Positions 10,931 through 21,595 are shown, counted from the first letter of the stretch. The stretch is 64,000 nucleotides of DNA from Hyposmocoma kahamanoa (GCF_003589595.1 NW_020653716.1:96629-160628); one strand, 5' to 3'. Made by a program: numbers and translations. The notes: a model not told the origin generated them from the letters alone.

Positions 10931-11907
10931 GTTATGATAGTAAAACAACGAGATATTCAATAAACACATTTAATTAGCAAACTTAGAAGTACTGTTATAT
11001 GTAGTATTATACGTACTTACTGTACTGTTCTATTTATAGATGAAACATATTTTAAAGTATTTTTAAGAAAAGATTGCCACTCCTACCACATTTGGCTATA
11101 TGTATGTGCATAGATAAACAAAAAGTATATAGGTAGGTATACTCCGATATTGAGGCGAATTAATTTGAATTACACCGTTTGAGCTATCTATTTACTTTTA
11201 AGTGCTATCGCAAAAACTCACTCGCCGCCAACGACGTTGAGAGTATACTAAAGTTCTGTGATCGCCAATTTGCAGCTTCAAATCTTTAGTCATATAATTT
11301 TCTGTGGTGCGCCTCATTTGTGTGAAGATCAAATATACCAATTTTAATAAATATAATGTTCATTTAATATAGGTAATATTCACTTGGACCAAATGAACCA
11401 TTTCATGTAACTTAATTTCATATTGTTGTATTGTTTGTAGTAGGTAGTATTCACATTTTATAAGAATATTTTATGTAAAGCTCTTTATATATAACAATCA
11501 TTTCATATATCCATTCAAATAATATTTACGATGTATTTACCTGTAATGTGCGTCTGTCCTTTAGTATGTAAAAAAGCAGTGCCAGAACCATATTTGTATG
11601 CGTTTCTTATTTTTAGGTCATATTTTTTCAGATTATTAATCTATTGAATTATATAAAATGAGATTAAAACTTATAACACTTATTTAAAATGAGTATTTAT
11701 AGTCAATGGTTGTCATCAAAAAAGAAATTATAAAATATAAGTATATTATACGTAGGGCGAACTTGCCACTTACATAATCAATATTTAAAATATAATTACA
11801 ATATTTGAAAATGGAACTCCTTGGCTGTAGAATACAGTTAGTTTTATCTGACTGTCACTTGTTTTTACATTGTGGAGTCATTTTAGAAATTAGTTGTCTA
11901 CATCACC
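10931..11907. other. AT-rich spacer
   Basis: No recognised feature. The 5' flank and left terminus of the following mariner should lie near the right end but were not identified. Confidence 0.4.
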
Positions 11908-12218
11908 ATGGATTTAACTCGTGAAAATTTTCATAGTATGATTTTCTACGAATTTAAGTGTAATTTAACAGCTCAGCGGAGCTTTGCAATCTCAGTGAAG
12001 AATTTCGTGATGGTCGCCCATCCACTGCTGTGAACAACAAAAACATCGATGCTGTGCGCCGTATGATCAAAACAGACAGGCATGTGACATACCATGAGAT
12101 TCGGGCGTCTTTAGGCATAGGCATGAGTCAAAACACAAAACACTACTCAAACATGTGGGTGTGAAAAATATTTGCTCTCGGTGGATCCCAAAAATTTGGC
12201 TGACTTGGCTTTGCTTGA
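11908..12218 (+). pseudogene. mariner transposase, N-terminal part (copy M1)
   Basis: Starts with an ATG at 11908 reading MDLTRENFHSMIFYEF, the N-terminal helix-turn-helix start of a common lepidopteran mariner (Bmmar-like). After a deletion and frameshift it continues as LSEEFRDGRPSTAV and TDRHVTYHEIRASLG, covering the second DNA-binding helix region. It ends near RWIPK, where MITE C1 begins. The central part with the first catalytic Asp is absent. The C-terminal half resumes at 13118. Confidence 0.8.
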
Positions 12219-13117
12219 CTTGGGCCTACCATAACCTTTCCAAAAACAATCTTATTTCAATGTAAACTTAAAGTAAGCTTATTGTAATATTACTCATATT
12301 CGTACCGTGACAAGCCTGTCAACCAAGTAATGTATTGTTGCTAAAGTGATTGAAACAACGAATGATTTCCCAATATTGTCTATTCCTTACTAAAAATAAG
12401 AAAGAGATAACGCTATATAAACTATATAATGCCATCTCTTCCTTTTTTGATGTTCCGAATCGTCTTATCGTAGTATAATGTTTAAGTACTTTATATTATT
12501 TACATTCAGAGAATTTTGACTGTTAAAAAAAGAAAAGTATGTAATAATAAAATCTATTAAAAATTACGTTGCTTTCAATAATTATTCCGCATTTTCATGA
12601 AGAAAAATAAATAAAACAAGCTGAGTCTTGATAGTCACGTTGTGAGTTCAGAACTATAGTCGAGTGTCAACTGTTAGTTTCGCCAAGGGGCATATAGATG
12701 GCGCTGTTATAATTTTACGAATTAAACATAGCGTATTTTTATTTGCCGAACAATTATTTACTATGTGTTATTAAATAAAAAATAAACAAAATATTGAAGA
12801 GATATTATATGTAAATAAATAAGTTCAACTTAACTTTTAATCATTACAAATCAATATTAAGACCATAAAACTGATAATAATATTGTTTCCATTGAATCCG
12901 TGTAACTATTTTATGATTGCTAAATTTGACATAAGAGCAATAATAATTACTTTAATGTTAAAGTCGCGTCATAGTACGAACTGAGTGAATTAATAGTCAC
13001 AAAGCTGCCAATCATAGTTTTAACATTACAATAAGCTTACTTTAAGCGCGTCATGGTACGACAAGTCAATGTAAGCTTAAAGTAATATTGTTTTAAGAGG
13101 TTGTGGTAGGCCCCCTG
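12219..13117. mobile_element. MITE family C, copy C1, inside mariner M1
   Basis: The inverted ends are 'gggcctaccataacct' on the left and, in reverse complement, 'caggggcctaccacaacct'-like on the right, with further inverted words ('agtaagcttattgtaat') inside. It is homologous along its length with 46664-48614. It is AT-rich and non-coding. The exact left base is uncertain by a few bases. It separates the two halves of a mariner gene; part of the gene is missing, so this was not a clean insertion or a later deletion occurred. Confidence 0.75.
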
Positions 13118-13548
13118 GACGCGTGGCTACTGTTGGTTTGGAAAATCGTTGTACCCTGAATAGTGATTGGTACACGACCATTTGTTTGCCGGAAGTCATT
13201 GACAAACTCCGTAAAAATAACCGTAAACGCCGTATCATCTTGCACCACGATAATGTCAGATCTCACACGGGCAGACAGACAAATGAATTTTTGAATGTGA
13301 ACAACGTTGACCTTATGAGCCACCCCGCGTACAGTTCCGACCTGGCACCTTTTGACTTTTATTTATTTCCAAAAATTAATAACCAGTTACGCGGTCAACG
13401 AGTTTCATCACCTGAAGAGGCTGTCGAAGAGTATGAAAAATATGTTTCACAGATTGTCACGGAGGAGTGGCATAAATGTTTTCAAAATCGGTTCATTCGT
13501 ATGAAAAAGTGTATTAACGCTAACGGTGAATATTTGGAGAAACAATAA
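13118..13548 (+). pseudogene. mariner transposase, C-terminal half (copy M1)
   Basis: The open frame MATVGLENRC...EYLEKQ to the stop at 13546-13548 carries the second and third catalytic aspartates: HHDN and APFD, with 34 residues between them, the D34D spacing of mariners. The usual YSPDLAPSD box reads YSSDLAPFD. The C-terminus GEYLEKQ is typical. Without the first Asp and N-terminus it cannot act alone. Confidence 0.85.
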
Positions 13549-13736
13549 CTTCATTTCTGACCATTTATAGTATTTTTTTCTTATTAATTCCGGAAACTTA
13601 TAGTGCGCCGCACGTATCAAGTTATTATACCTAAATTTTTTCAAACTTGAACGCACAATCGTATCATTCTGTGCTGTAAGGGTTAAATGAGCGTTAGATT
13701 AAAAACATTTATATGATAATAAATGAAATATTTAAA
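13549..13736. other. mariner 3' flank
   Basis: Likely 3' untranslated part and right end of mariner M1. The right terminal repeat was not identified. Confidence 0.3.
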
Positions 13737-13793
13737 TGAAAGGGGACCCGTGCCCAGCAGTGGGACGTATAAATGGGTTGATGATGATAATAT
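13737..13793 (+). repeat. Lepidopteran SINE tail (family D)
   Basis: Contains 'gtgcccagcagtgggacgta' followed by a GATGATGAT run, a 3' end I recognise from lepidopteran SINEs. The same motif, inverted, is in the fuller copy at 60085-60320. Confidence 0.75.
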
Positions 13794-14114
13794 GATATTA
13801 ATATACACACTAAAACACACCCATTTTTTGTTCCATAGAATGCATTTTGCATTTCGCAATCATAGTCTCTAATGCAACTAGAGAAAAGGTAAAAAAAAAT
13901 GCAATACTATCGATATTTATACAATCAACTATATGACACCACTGTTTGGGAACCACACCAAACGCTTACCTTTTCTTTGTATTTTGTACCTTTTTTTACA
14001 CGTCGTTAAAATGCTGAATTTCTTAAAGGTTAAGTCCTATTATTATTTTTTTACTATTAACACTGACCACATACACTAATATATTTAATTGTTGTTTTTT
14101 TAATTACTTACTAA

Positions 14115-14190
14115 NNNNNNNNNNTGATAATAATGATAATAATGATAATAATGATAATAATGATAATAATGGCAATAATGATAATAATGA
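14115..14190. repeat. Assembly gap (10 N) and (TGATAATAA)n microsatellite
   Basis: Ten Ns at 14115-14124 are followed by about seven copies of 'tgataataa' to 14189. The gap size is probably a placeholder, so the true array length is unknown. Confidence 0.95.
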
Positions 14191-14677
14191 ATTTATTCTC
14201 TTCCACAGTTAAAACCTATATCTAGTACATAAAATACAGTGTATAATTCTTATTGTGGAAGACTGTTGCTCAAACTAGGTAAACCCTGTATTATGAGACA
14301 CCAGGTCTCCCTTTGCAGAACATGTTTGAAAATCAGGAAACAAAACAAAAATTCAGTGGTAGTTTTAGTTTTACGGATGTTTTTTTCATTTTTTTATCGG
14401 ACGCTAAAATATCATTATACATTTTTAATTGCATTAAACAAATACAACAGAAATATTAATGATATGAAACGTGAACAAAGGTGGACTTATCTCAATCCAA
14501 GGCAGTGATAGGAAAAATCATATGCGGGCAACAGCGTGCAAGATAGAAAGAGAGATATATATTATAAACTAACAAATTAATATTTTTTTCAAAACCGCCG
14601 ATAATTATTTAAGTATTTACAATACTATAATATACATACTATAGCATGCCATATAATAACGTATAATAAATAAGTAC
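14191..14677. other. Unannotated spacer
   Basis: An 89-aa open frame (14239-14508) has no motif. Nothing else recognised. Confidence 0.35.
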
Positions 14678-14900
14678 ACAATATCGGACAGCATCACGTA
14701 CGTTGCTCCGATCTGAAAATAAGTAACTAAAGCACTTATGTTATGGAAATCGGAAACAATGGCGGTACCACAAACGTACAGACCCGTGACATTATATAAA
14801 AGTTTGTTTACTGCATTGAATCGGCTAGTGTCGAACTTGTGATGTCAGAGACGGCAACATCATATAAACCGATGTGCAAACCACTCGACACAAAAACTAA
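14678..14900 (+). repeat. Dispersed repeat family J, copy J1
   Basis: Shares 'taagtaactaaagcactt', 'gttatggaaatcggaaaca' and 'aaaccgatgtgcaaaccact'-like blocks in order with 25566-25735. The type of element is unknown. Confidence 0.65.
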
Positions 14901-15064
14901 ACAATTAATAATTACGATGAAAATTTAACAAGAAATTAAGCTATCAACGTTTTCCTGAAGGAAACAGTTAACGGGCTAGCCTTTTTATGGGAAGCCTGTC
15001 CTACAACTGCACTATACGAAAAGAAAAAAATAAAAAAATAAATTTGTATTATAGCCGGGACGAA

Positions 15065-15267
15065 TGTCCACTTGCACTAAGCTTATACGTGTACGTGTTA
15101 AAACAATGCTTAAATATTATCAGTTTGCCCTTTAGCAACATCCCCTCAACACAATGATTAAACGCATTGAGTAGAGTTCTGGAAGACGACCCTTAGAGTT
15201 TGTTTTGCGTTACAAGCTTTGGCTTTAAGTCTAGTTTAGGCGTATTTAATTTTAGTGCAAGTGGATA
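15065..15267. mobile_element. MITE family D, copy D1 (about 203 bp)
   Basis: Inverted ends 'tgtccacttgcactaa' and (reverse complement) 'tatccacttgcactaa'. A 77-bp relative lies at 16696-16772. It includes 'cattgagtagagttctgga', also found at about 47420. Flanking trinucleotides (gaa, tta) no longer match. Confidence 0.65.
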
Positions 15268-15334
15268 TTAGTAATAAGCGCCTAGAGCGACAATATCGTG
15301 ACATAAAACTGAAAACAAATACGTATACAATATA

Positions 15335-15708
15335 CAGGGCGCCTTATTTGTAAAATACTAACAAACTCATAGAACTATTTTACTGACATCATGTACAACA
15401 ATTTTTGTTCCATGACTTAATAATTCATCAGATTTTAGGAAATAAAAATATTTAAATAGATCGCTCTAAACGGTAATAACTCTGTACGGTAGCAAAAGAA
15501 AGCACTCGATATCAAAATTTTATTTATTTATGTATGACAAGCACGCTACAACTTATTACCAAATACAGATCTAAAAAGCGTCAGATAGAACAACAAGCAC
15601 TTAAAAGTTTATTTTTATATATTTTGTAAAAAGTCAAGGAACAATAGTTATTGTTTATTGTTAGTAATATAGTCCCGAGAAGTTGTTAGTATTTTACAAA
15701 TAACCCTG
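15335..15708. mobile_element. 374-bp MITE with CAGGG ends
   Basis: Ends 'cagggcgccttatttgtaaa' and (reverse complement) 'cagggttatttgtaaaatac' form an inverted repeat of about 27 bp, apart from a short insertion. Left flank TA, right flank AA, so a TA duplication (Tc1/mariner-type) is possible but not exact. No coding sequence. Confidence 0.75.
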
Positions 15709-16087
15709 AATAATTTTTCAATATTCAATCCTTATTCTAAATAACTACCGTCCAAAAAAAATAGGTCGACTGTATCAAAGAGACCGGAAGGAATTAATCG
15801 GTATCTCTGAATTGTGAATTTTGCCAACTAAACCATTAATTAATTAGCCCTCTCAAAATGGCTAAATCAAACAGATAACTTGCGAACTCAAATACGACTC
15901 AGATTCAAATAGTCGATATAAATCCAGTCAATTGTTTGAGACACAAAGACAGCCAATTAGAAAGCTTCGGTATAAATTTAAATGAGAGACTGAGAGCCAA
16001 CTCCACTGTTAAAATTTTCATAAGATTTTGGTGTTTGTTTACATGATCCCTGATGATGGTCCTTGATGTTGTATAATTTCAATAGAT
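15709..16087. other. Unannotated spacer
   Basis: Nothing recognised. Confidence 0.4.
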
Positions 16088-16182
16088 TCTTGTGAAAGCG
16101 TTACTGCGTTTCGTTCTGAAGGATAAGGACGCTGGTGTAATTATAGGCACATGAGACTTGTCACTTGTCAAATTATGGCTCA

Positions 16183-16644
16183 GTCTTCGTTCACACGGCA
16201 TTATCCTGCACGCTTTGTAATACGTAAGTACGTATTCGATTATAAATGGATACAGAGCGGAGTTTAAATCCACACTTTGTTGCATTTTTATATTGATATA
16301 GAAGACGCCAACGGCTTCGCCGTCGGAACAACAAACGGAAAATATTGGGTTCATCCAATGAATCAAGAAGCAGTATGTAAAAACACATTTGAAAAATTGT
16401 ACGAAAATCTAAGAAATGATAAAAAACAGGCCTTTGTTCCACTAAAGATATCAATAAATCGATGTCCACAGAAGATTCGCCGGTCATTTTATATTAATAA
16501 AATATATATATACATATATATAATGCATGCCGTCCTTCCAAAAGGTACTTCCATACTAGATGCCTAATATAATACGCCACTGTTTATTCGGTAAGATTTA
16601 TACTACAAAAAAACGTTCAGTGCGATGCAGTGTGAACGGGGGGG
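16183..16644. mobile_element. PIF/Harbinger-like remnant inserted in SINE A2
   Basis: Inverted ends 'cgttcacacggcat' and (reverse complement) 'cgttcacactgcat' lie a few bases inside matching TCA trinucleotides (16180-16182 and 16645-16647). A 3-bp TNA duplication is the PIF/Harbinger hallmark. At 462 bp it is an internal deletion derivative. It contains a fragment of the element's nuclease (next entry). Confidence 0.65.
16300..16440 (+). pseudogene. Harbinger transposase (nuclease) N-terminal fragment
   Basis: The frame from 16277 includes GKYWVHPMNQ followed by FEKLYENLRNDKKQAF. This resembles the start of Harbinger-type DDE nucleases (RxxWVHPIN...F..LY..LR.DE.KFF). The following residues diverge and the catalytic core is gone. 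The call agrees with the TCA duplication and terminal repeats around it. It is recognised by eye only. Confidence 0.5.
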
Positions 16645-16695
16645 TCAGGCAGTAGCAATACCCCTCAGATCTTTGCGATGGACTTTAGGCTCTGA

Positions 16696-16772
16696 CGTCC
16701 ACTTTGTGTTAAGAATGTCTTATTAATTTAAGCATTAGTTTAAGACGTATTTAAATTTAGTGCAGGTGGACA
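16696..16772. mobile_element. 77-bp MITE (family D, copy D2) with TGA duplication
   Basis: It interrupts SINE A2 between 'ggctctga' and 'tgagtggc'; TGA (16693-16695, 16773-16775) is duplicated. Ends 'gtccactttgtgttaag' and (reverse complement) 'gtccacctgcactaaa' are inverted. It is little more than its two termini. Confidence 0.7.
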
Positions 16773-16865
16773 TGAGTGGCATTGCAATTGTCGTGGATAG
16801 GCGTGTCGCTTGCCACTAGGCGCTGGACTAGTTCATACCATCGCTTGACATCATAAAAAAAATAG

Positions 16866-17221
16866 AAGACAATTTGCTTATTATCTTGTACCGCAATTTT
16901 CGTTCCTCGGCGTAAACAACTAGTTCTAGGATCTCTAATAGCACTTGAGGGAAATTTCTTAAGCAGATTGCAACCAAAAGGAGCGAAAATGTTTTATTTT
17001 TGGAGATCGTTACTCATGACACTATACAATTTGCAAAAAATTAAAATTTATCTCTTAAAGTTGTTTGTTATCCATCAGTACTTATAACCAACCGAAGCAC
17101 AGTCATCAACTATATTATAGAACCAAAGCAATCTCCGTAGTGGCAAAAACACTTCTTTGATATTACCTCTGAACGATACTTTAGAAAAAGTTATTATTTG
17201 GATATCTGAATATGAAAACAG
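16866..17221. other. Unannotated spacer
   Basis: Nothing recognised. Confidence 0.4.
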
Positions 17222-17396
17222 TTTAGTAGCAGTAGAACTCCTTGCGAAAGAGTTCTTCCCGGGAAGTACTCTTTCTTGCCACCTTGCCTATTTCTGCCGC
17301 AAAGCAGTAATGTGTCATTACTGCGTTGTGGTCTTAAGGGTGCTGTTGAAATTACAGACACATGGGACTTATGACTTACAAATCCTTTCACTTAGT
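17222..17396 (+). repeat. SINE-like family A, copy A3 (5' two-thirds)
   Basis: Begins at the family 5' end ('agtagcagtagaactcctt') and breaks off after 'acatgggacttatgactta'. A4 lies 190 bp away in the opposite orientation. Confidence 0.8.
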
Positions 17397-17587
17397 GTGT
17401 ATTAATAATGTGCAAGCACCATGTCATAGATACGATAAGAAGAAAATCTAAAAAAATAGTTTCATTGTCTATGTTTTCTTTACATAAATATATTGAACCT
17501 ACAAAGTGACCAACGAAATAATAGGTGAAATTAAAGTTCTCGTATTATCGCATATGGATTACAAAATCATCTACAATATAGTTTTTT

Positions 17588-17861
17588 TTATATATCAAGT
17601 GACTGCCTGTCCATAACAGTTGCAGTGCTACTCAGAGCCTTAAATCGCAAAGATCTGAGATGCACCGCCACAGCGCCCGTCACCCTGAGACATAAATTGA
17701 CAAGTCCCATGTGCTTGTAATTTCTCCAGCACCCTTACCCTTTAAAACTGGAACACAGTAATGCTGACATTACTACTTGACGGCAGAAATAAGTAAGGTG
17801 GTAGTACATCACTGGACGAAATCTTTCACAAAGAGCTCTAGTGCTGCTAAAGTTGCGTGTA
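17588..17861 (-). repeat. SINE-like family A, copy A4 (nearly full)
   Basis: Runs in reverse from the A-rich 3' end ('tatatatcaagtg') to the 5' end ('agctctagtgctgctaaa'). Confidence 0.85.
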
Positions 17862-18700
17862 TTGTAAGTTAAAGTGGCACTGACAGCAAAAAAAAACCGT
17901 TAAAATCTAATACAATGATTGCAATAAGCACATAACCAAACAATGTATTAAAAATGCAGTATGTATATATATCTGTATTTCTTTTGGAATAAATAACAAT
18001 ACAGCCATATATGACAACTAAACCGGTAACATCTGAAAGTAGAGAATTTCTTACTAGACTAGGAGCACCAAAGCAACTAAACTAACTCCTAACTAACTGT
18101 TTTAGAAAATTGCATTCACTGAATTGATTTTACCGATTTCAACGAACTCCGGGCCTCATCGCCTAGCGGCCTCAAAGCACGTTAACAAGCCACATAGATC
18201 GTCAAATACAACAAACAAATAGTTCAACAGTACCATATTTTTGCATTTGTCACATGTGACGCTGACAGACAAAAGACACGTTTGACGTTTGAATCATAAT
18301 TTAAAGATGTTTAATATGTAAACAAAAGGTATAACCGAGTAAAAAATATATTTTAAATGTAGTTTCTCATTTTTGACGATAACAAACGTTTAGGACTCTT
18401 TTGCAAGCCATAATCTGATAAAATACGGAACAATTCACACAATCTGGATCTAAAATATTTTTTGTACCGCCATTTTGTCATGTCATTCGTACTTTGTTCC
18501 CCGAACCCAATTCCGTTAAAATGCAAGGTTTAGCAGACCTGCATTCACACTTTGACAATGACATTTCTTTCTTTACATTTTGGACATCTAATGACGGTTC
18601 ATATTATAATACCAAAGGATTTTACTTTAGTAATGTACGCAACTGTGCCCTTACTATGTAGTTCCCTTACAAAAACTACTTCATAAATACTGCCCTCGTA
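17862..18700. other. Unannotated spacer
   Basis: AT-rich with no recognised feature. Confidence 0.4.
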
Positions 18701-18757
18701 ACGAAAAAAGGCACAACTATGCGTACTTTATACTGCAGTTGTGCCTTTTTCGTTCAA
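18701..18757. repeat. Perfect-arm hairpin
   Basis: Arms 'aacgaaaaaaggcacaact' and 'agttgtgcctttttcgtt' pair apart from one extra A, around an 18-base loop. It may be the two ends of a tiny MITE or a transcribed stem-loop. Confidence 0.6.
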
Positions 18758-18898
18758 AAAAGGAGAATAACATAAAAAGGCTCAACTGACTGTAATTGTG
18801 CTCTCTAGTTTTATTATAAGTCAATTATTAAAAGTCTCAATTAAGTAAGTTAACTTAATTTTTATGCCTATTATAATAAATGTCAGTCGTTGGCTAAT

Positions 18899-19054
18899 AT
18901 GAGATCTATCGGCACTTCAGCCGCCCGCGCGGCCGGCGTGGAGGCGTACCACGTGCTATGCACGCCGAAAACTGCTGTGTGCGTACACATAGGCTTACGG
19001 ATTGACTCATGGCTGCTCTGTGGGGAGCTCTATGTCAGCAAGTGCGTTCCCTAA
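18899..19054 (+). CDS. 51-aa open frame in a GC-rich patch, function unknown
   Basis: ATG at 18899 to TAA at 19052-19054 gives MRSIGTSAARAAGVEAYHVL continuing through a cysteine- and leucine-rich second half. The patch 18910-19050 is far more GC-rich than its surroundings. No family recognised and no signal peptide. It could be a first exon, an element's 5' region or chance. Confidence 0.2.
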   Translation: MRSIGTSAARAAGVEAYHVLCTPKTAVCVHIGLRIDSWLLCGELYVSKCVP

Positions 19055-19538
19055 CGTCCAGTGGTCTTATTTTGTATTGCCAAAATATGTTTGAAAACTG
19101 CGACAAGGCAAATCCTCCTCCTCCTCCTCTCTAAAATATGGAAAATTTAATGTGTAAATCCAATATGGAAAACCAAGAGTACCATTTGCTTGGTCATCAA
19201 TAATTTTGCGTATGTATTTCAATAATCTCGGGTTGTCCGAAACGTCTGACAATCAAATCAAAATAAAATCAAAAGATCTGGAAGGCGGGAGAGGACAACT
19301 CCCACTCGGTGTCGGGATTAGTCTTCCTAGATTCTATATCGACGCGATTATCTTATGTATTTACATAATATGCACATATGCATACAAAATTATGTTGTGC
19401 TTTTCGCACCATTGCCAAATTGGTTTACTTAAATCGTTAAGGTGGGGGTATTGGATCCCGCCCTTGCGATTTATGTAACTGATCGCCGTACTATTGCGTA
19501 CTCGCAACATTAAAACACAATCAGATTATACTAATATA
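19055..19538. other. Unannotated spacer before mariner
   Basis: Overlapping frames on both strands (19067-19252, 19206-19478) have no motif. Confidence 0.35.
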
Positions 19539-20832
19539 CGAGGGTCATTTGAAAAGTTCTTAGCCTGACGTATTTAATGAAACCACATGATTTTGATTTT
19601 ATTTTTATTTTTCAACATACTCTCCCCCGAGCTCAAAACACTTTTTCCATCGACCCGGTAAGGCTTCGATACCTGTTTTAAAAAAATCTTCCTCCAACTC
19701 CTCAAAATATGCATCTACTGCGGCTACGACCTCTTCATTTGTATGAAAATGTTTACCACCTAAAAATTTCTTTAGCTTTGGGAATAGATAAAAGTCGGAC
19801 GGTGCTAAATCCGGCGAATATGGGGGATGAGGTAACAATTCAAAGCCACACTGATGGATTTCTGCCATGGATTGCACAGAGGTGTGAACGCGCGCGTTGT
19901 CCTGATGAAACAAGACCTTTCTCCTCAATAAACCTGGACGTTTTTCTTTAATTTCTTCTTTCAAACGACGCAATAGGCTGCAATAATAATCGGAGTTTAT
20001 TGTTTCACCTTTTTTTAAGTAATCCACCAAAATTATACCCTTTGCATCCCAGAAAACCGATGCCATGACTTTGCCGGCCGACAAAATCACCTTTGCCTTC
20101 TTTGGGGTGGGTGATCCTACTCTTTTCCATTGTTTCGACTGTTCTTTTGTCTCAGGTGTATTGTGGTGAACCCAAGTTTCATCCATGGTTACAAATCTTT
20201 CAATGAATTCTAGTGGGTCAGCTTCATATAACTCCAAACAGTCGCGGGAAGTTGTGAGTCGGTTGCGTTTTTGTTCCACTGAAAGCAGCCGCGGTACCCA
20301 CCGCGCAGACACCTTAGAAAATCCAAGGTCAGCAGTAATTATATGGTGTGTTCGCTCAGAAGAGATGCCTATAGTCTTAGCTATCTCCTCGACAGTCAAT
20401 CTTCGATCAGATAAAATTAAATCACAGATTTTTTCTTTGTTTTCATCGGTGGAAGCAGTTGAAGGCCGGCCACTACGGGGCTCATCTTGAATGGTCTCTC
20501 GACCACGTTTGAACTCTGCCACCCAGTTTTTTATAGTCGCATACGAAGGAGCAGACTCACCCAAAGTAGCAGACATGTCTTCATGTATAGCTTTTGGAGT
20601 CAAACCTTTCAAATACAAGTATTTGATCACTGCACGATGTTCAATTTTATCCATTTTCAAAAATAGCTCTGACTTGACTTACAGTATTACGTGTTAACGA
20701 GCAACGAATAATTGTGACTTAACTAAACTGTGCATACTTGTTACTGAATAATTAAGCTACAAAATGAAGGTAGTTATGAAAAAAATCGATGACCCTAACT
20801 ATGTCAGGCTAAGAACTTTTCAAATGACCTCG
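19539..20832 (-). mobile_element. Apparently intact mariner element, 1294 bp
   Basis: The left terminus begins 'cgagggtcatttgaaaagtt' and the right terminus (reverse complement) 'cgaggtcatttgaaaagttc'. Both continue through the same 'cttagcctgac', giving terminal repeats of 31 and 30 bp that differ by one G. TA flanks both sides (19537-19538, 20833-20834). Length, TA target and a single open transposase match autonomous mariners. Near-identical ends and an undamaged frame imply recent insertion. Confidence 0.92.
19605..20660 (-). CDS. mariner transposase, full length, likely functional
   Basis: A 351-aa protein, close to the usual 345-350 for mariners. It excises the element and inserts it at TA sites in the nucleus. 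Residues 1-55 hold the first helix-turn-helix (TPKAIHEDMSATLG, SYATIKNWVAEF); 75-115 hold the second (LTVEEIAKTIGISSERTHHI). WVPRLL at 121-126 matches the conserved linker motif (WVPHEL). The catalytic triad is D160 (TMDETWVHH), D254 (HQDNARVHT) and D289 (YSPDLAPSD), with 34 residues between the last two, i.e. D,D34D. The end GGEYVEK is typical. Translation could also start at Met3. No stops or frameshifts. Subfamily not assigned. Confidence 0.93.
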   Translation of the reverse strand: MKMDKIEHRAVIKYLYLKGLTPKAIHEDMSATLGESAPSYATIKNWVAEFKRGRETIQDEPRSGRPSTASTDENKEKICDLILSDRRLTVEEIAKTIGISSERTHHIITADLGFSKVSARWVPRLLSVEQKRNRLTTSRDCLELYEADPLEFIERFVTMDETWVHHNTPETKEQSKQWKRVGSPTPKKAKVILSAGKVMASVFWDAKGIILVDYLKKGETINSDYYCSLLRRLKEEIKEKRPGLLRRKVLFHQDNARVHTSVQSMAEIHQCGFELLPHPPYSPDLAPSDFYLFPKLKKFLGGKHFHTNEEVVAAVDAYFEELEEDFFKTGIEALPGRWKKCFELGGEYVEK

Positions 20833-20834
20833 TA

Positions 20835-21049
20835 ATATAAGACTACTGCAATTCATAGTAATTGATATGGTGCTTCTTCTCAACAGCCTTCCGTTGGCCT
20901 CCTGTGTTACTCGCGCCACATACGGAATCCCAACTGATGCGCGGTGCATCTGTATAAATTCTAATTTAAAACTTGAGATTCTCATATACGATGAAGTCGA
21001 GTAAATATTGTCTGTCGACCAACTCAAATCACTTAGAATTATATCTGGA
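20835..21049. other. mariner right flank
   Basis: Nothing recognised between the mariner and the tandem array. Confidence 0.4.
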
Positions 21050-21595
21050 AGATAAATTTCGTTATCGTGGCTAACTCGCAGTTAACGCCAAAGTAATTTT
21101 ATTTTAAAAATATACTTTTCTAATTAGCACGTAAATACTACTAATACTACCTACTATACTATTTAAATTAAAATCGACTCGCAGTCGCTTTCGTTATCGT
21201 GGTTAACTCGCGGGTAACCCCGACGTAAATTTATTAAAAAAATACTTTACTTATTAGTACGTACAAAGGTATTAATACTGTTTAAATTAAATTCGACTCG
21301 CAGTCGATTTCGTTATCGTGGTCAACTCGCAGTTCAACCCGACGAAACCTTATTAAAAAAAATTACTTATTATTAATATTAGCACGTAGGAACTAATATT
21401 GTTCAAATTAAAATCGACTTGCAGTCGATTTCATTATCGTATTTAACTCGCGGTTAACTCCGAGGCAGTTTTATTATAAATCATGCAAAATGCACATATT
21501 AATATATCCGTTTGGATTTTCATCCACCCATGTTCGATTTGGTTATCGGGGATAACTCGCAGTTAACTCGATGTTTCATAAAATGTAGGTTAGAT
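21050..21595 (+). repeat. Tandem array, about five units of roughly 120 bp
   Basis: A unit marked by 'cgttatcgtggttaactcgc' recurs at 21061, 21193, 21312, 21433 and 21541 (spacing 132, 119, 121, 108). Each unit also holds 'aaaatcgactcgcagtcg' (partly palindromic), an A/T-run and 'tagcacgta'. Units differ by small indels and substitutions, so it is an old local expansion. Confidence 0.85.

Larger units (their letters stand above)
16088..16865 (+). repeat. SINE-like family A, copy A2, split by two insertions
   Basis: Family A sequence is readable at 16088-16182, 16645-16695 and 16773-16865 in the same orientation. The breaks are filled by a Harbinger-like element (16183-16644) and a 77-bp MITE (16696-16772). 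The A copy is therefore older than both. Confidence 0.75.

Noticed and set aside
19709..20697. Three plus-strand frames of 68-101 aa
   Set aside because: They are antisense shadows of the mariner transposase.
21050..21595. CRISPR-like repeat array
   Set aside because: Units of about 120 bp repeat as a whole with no unique spacers, and the genome is animal.
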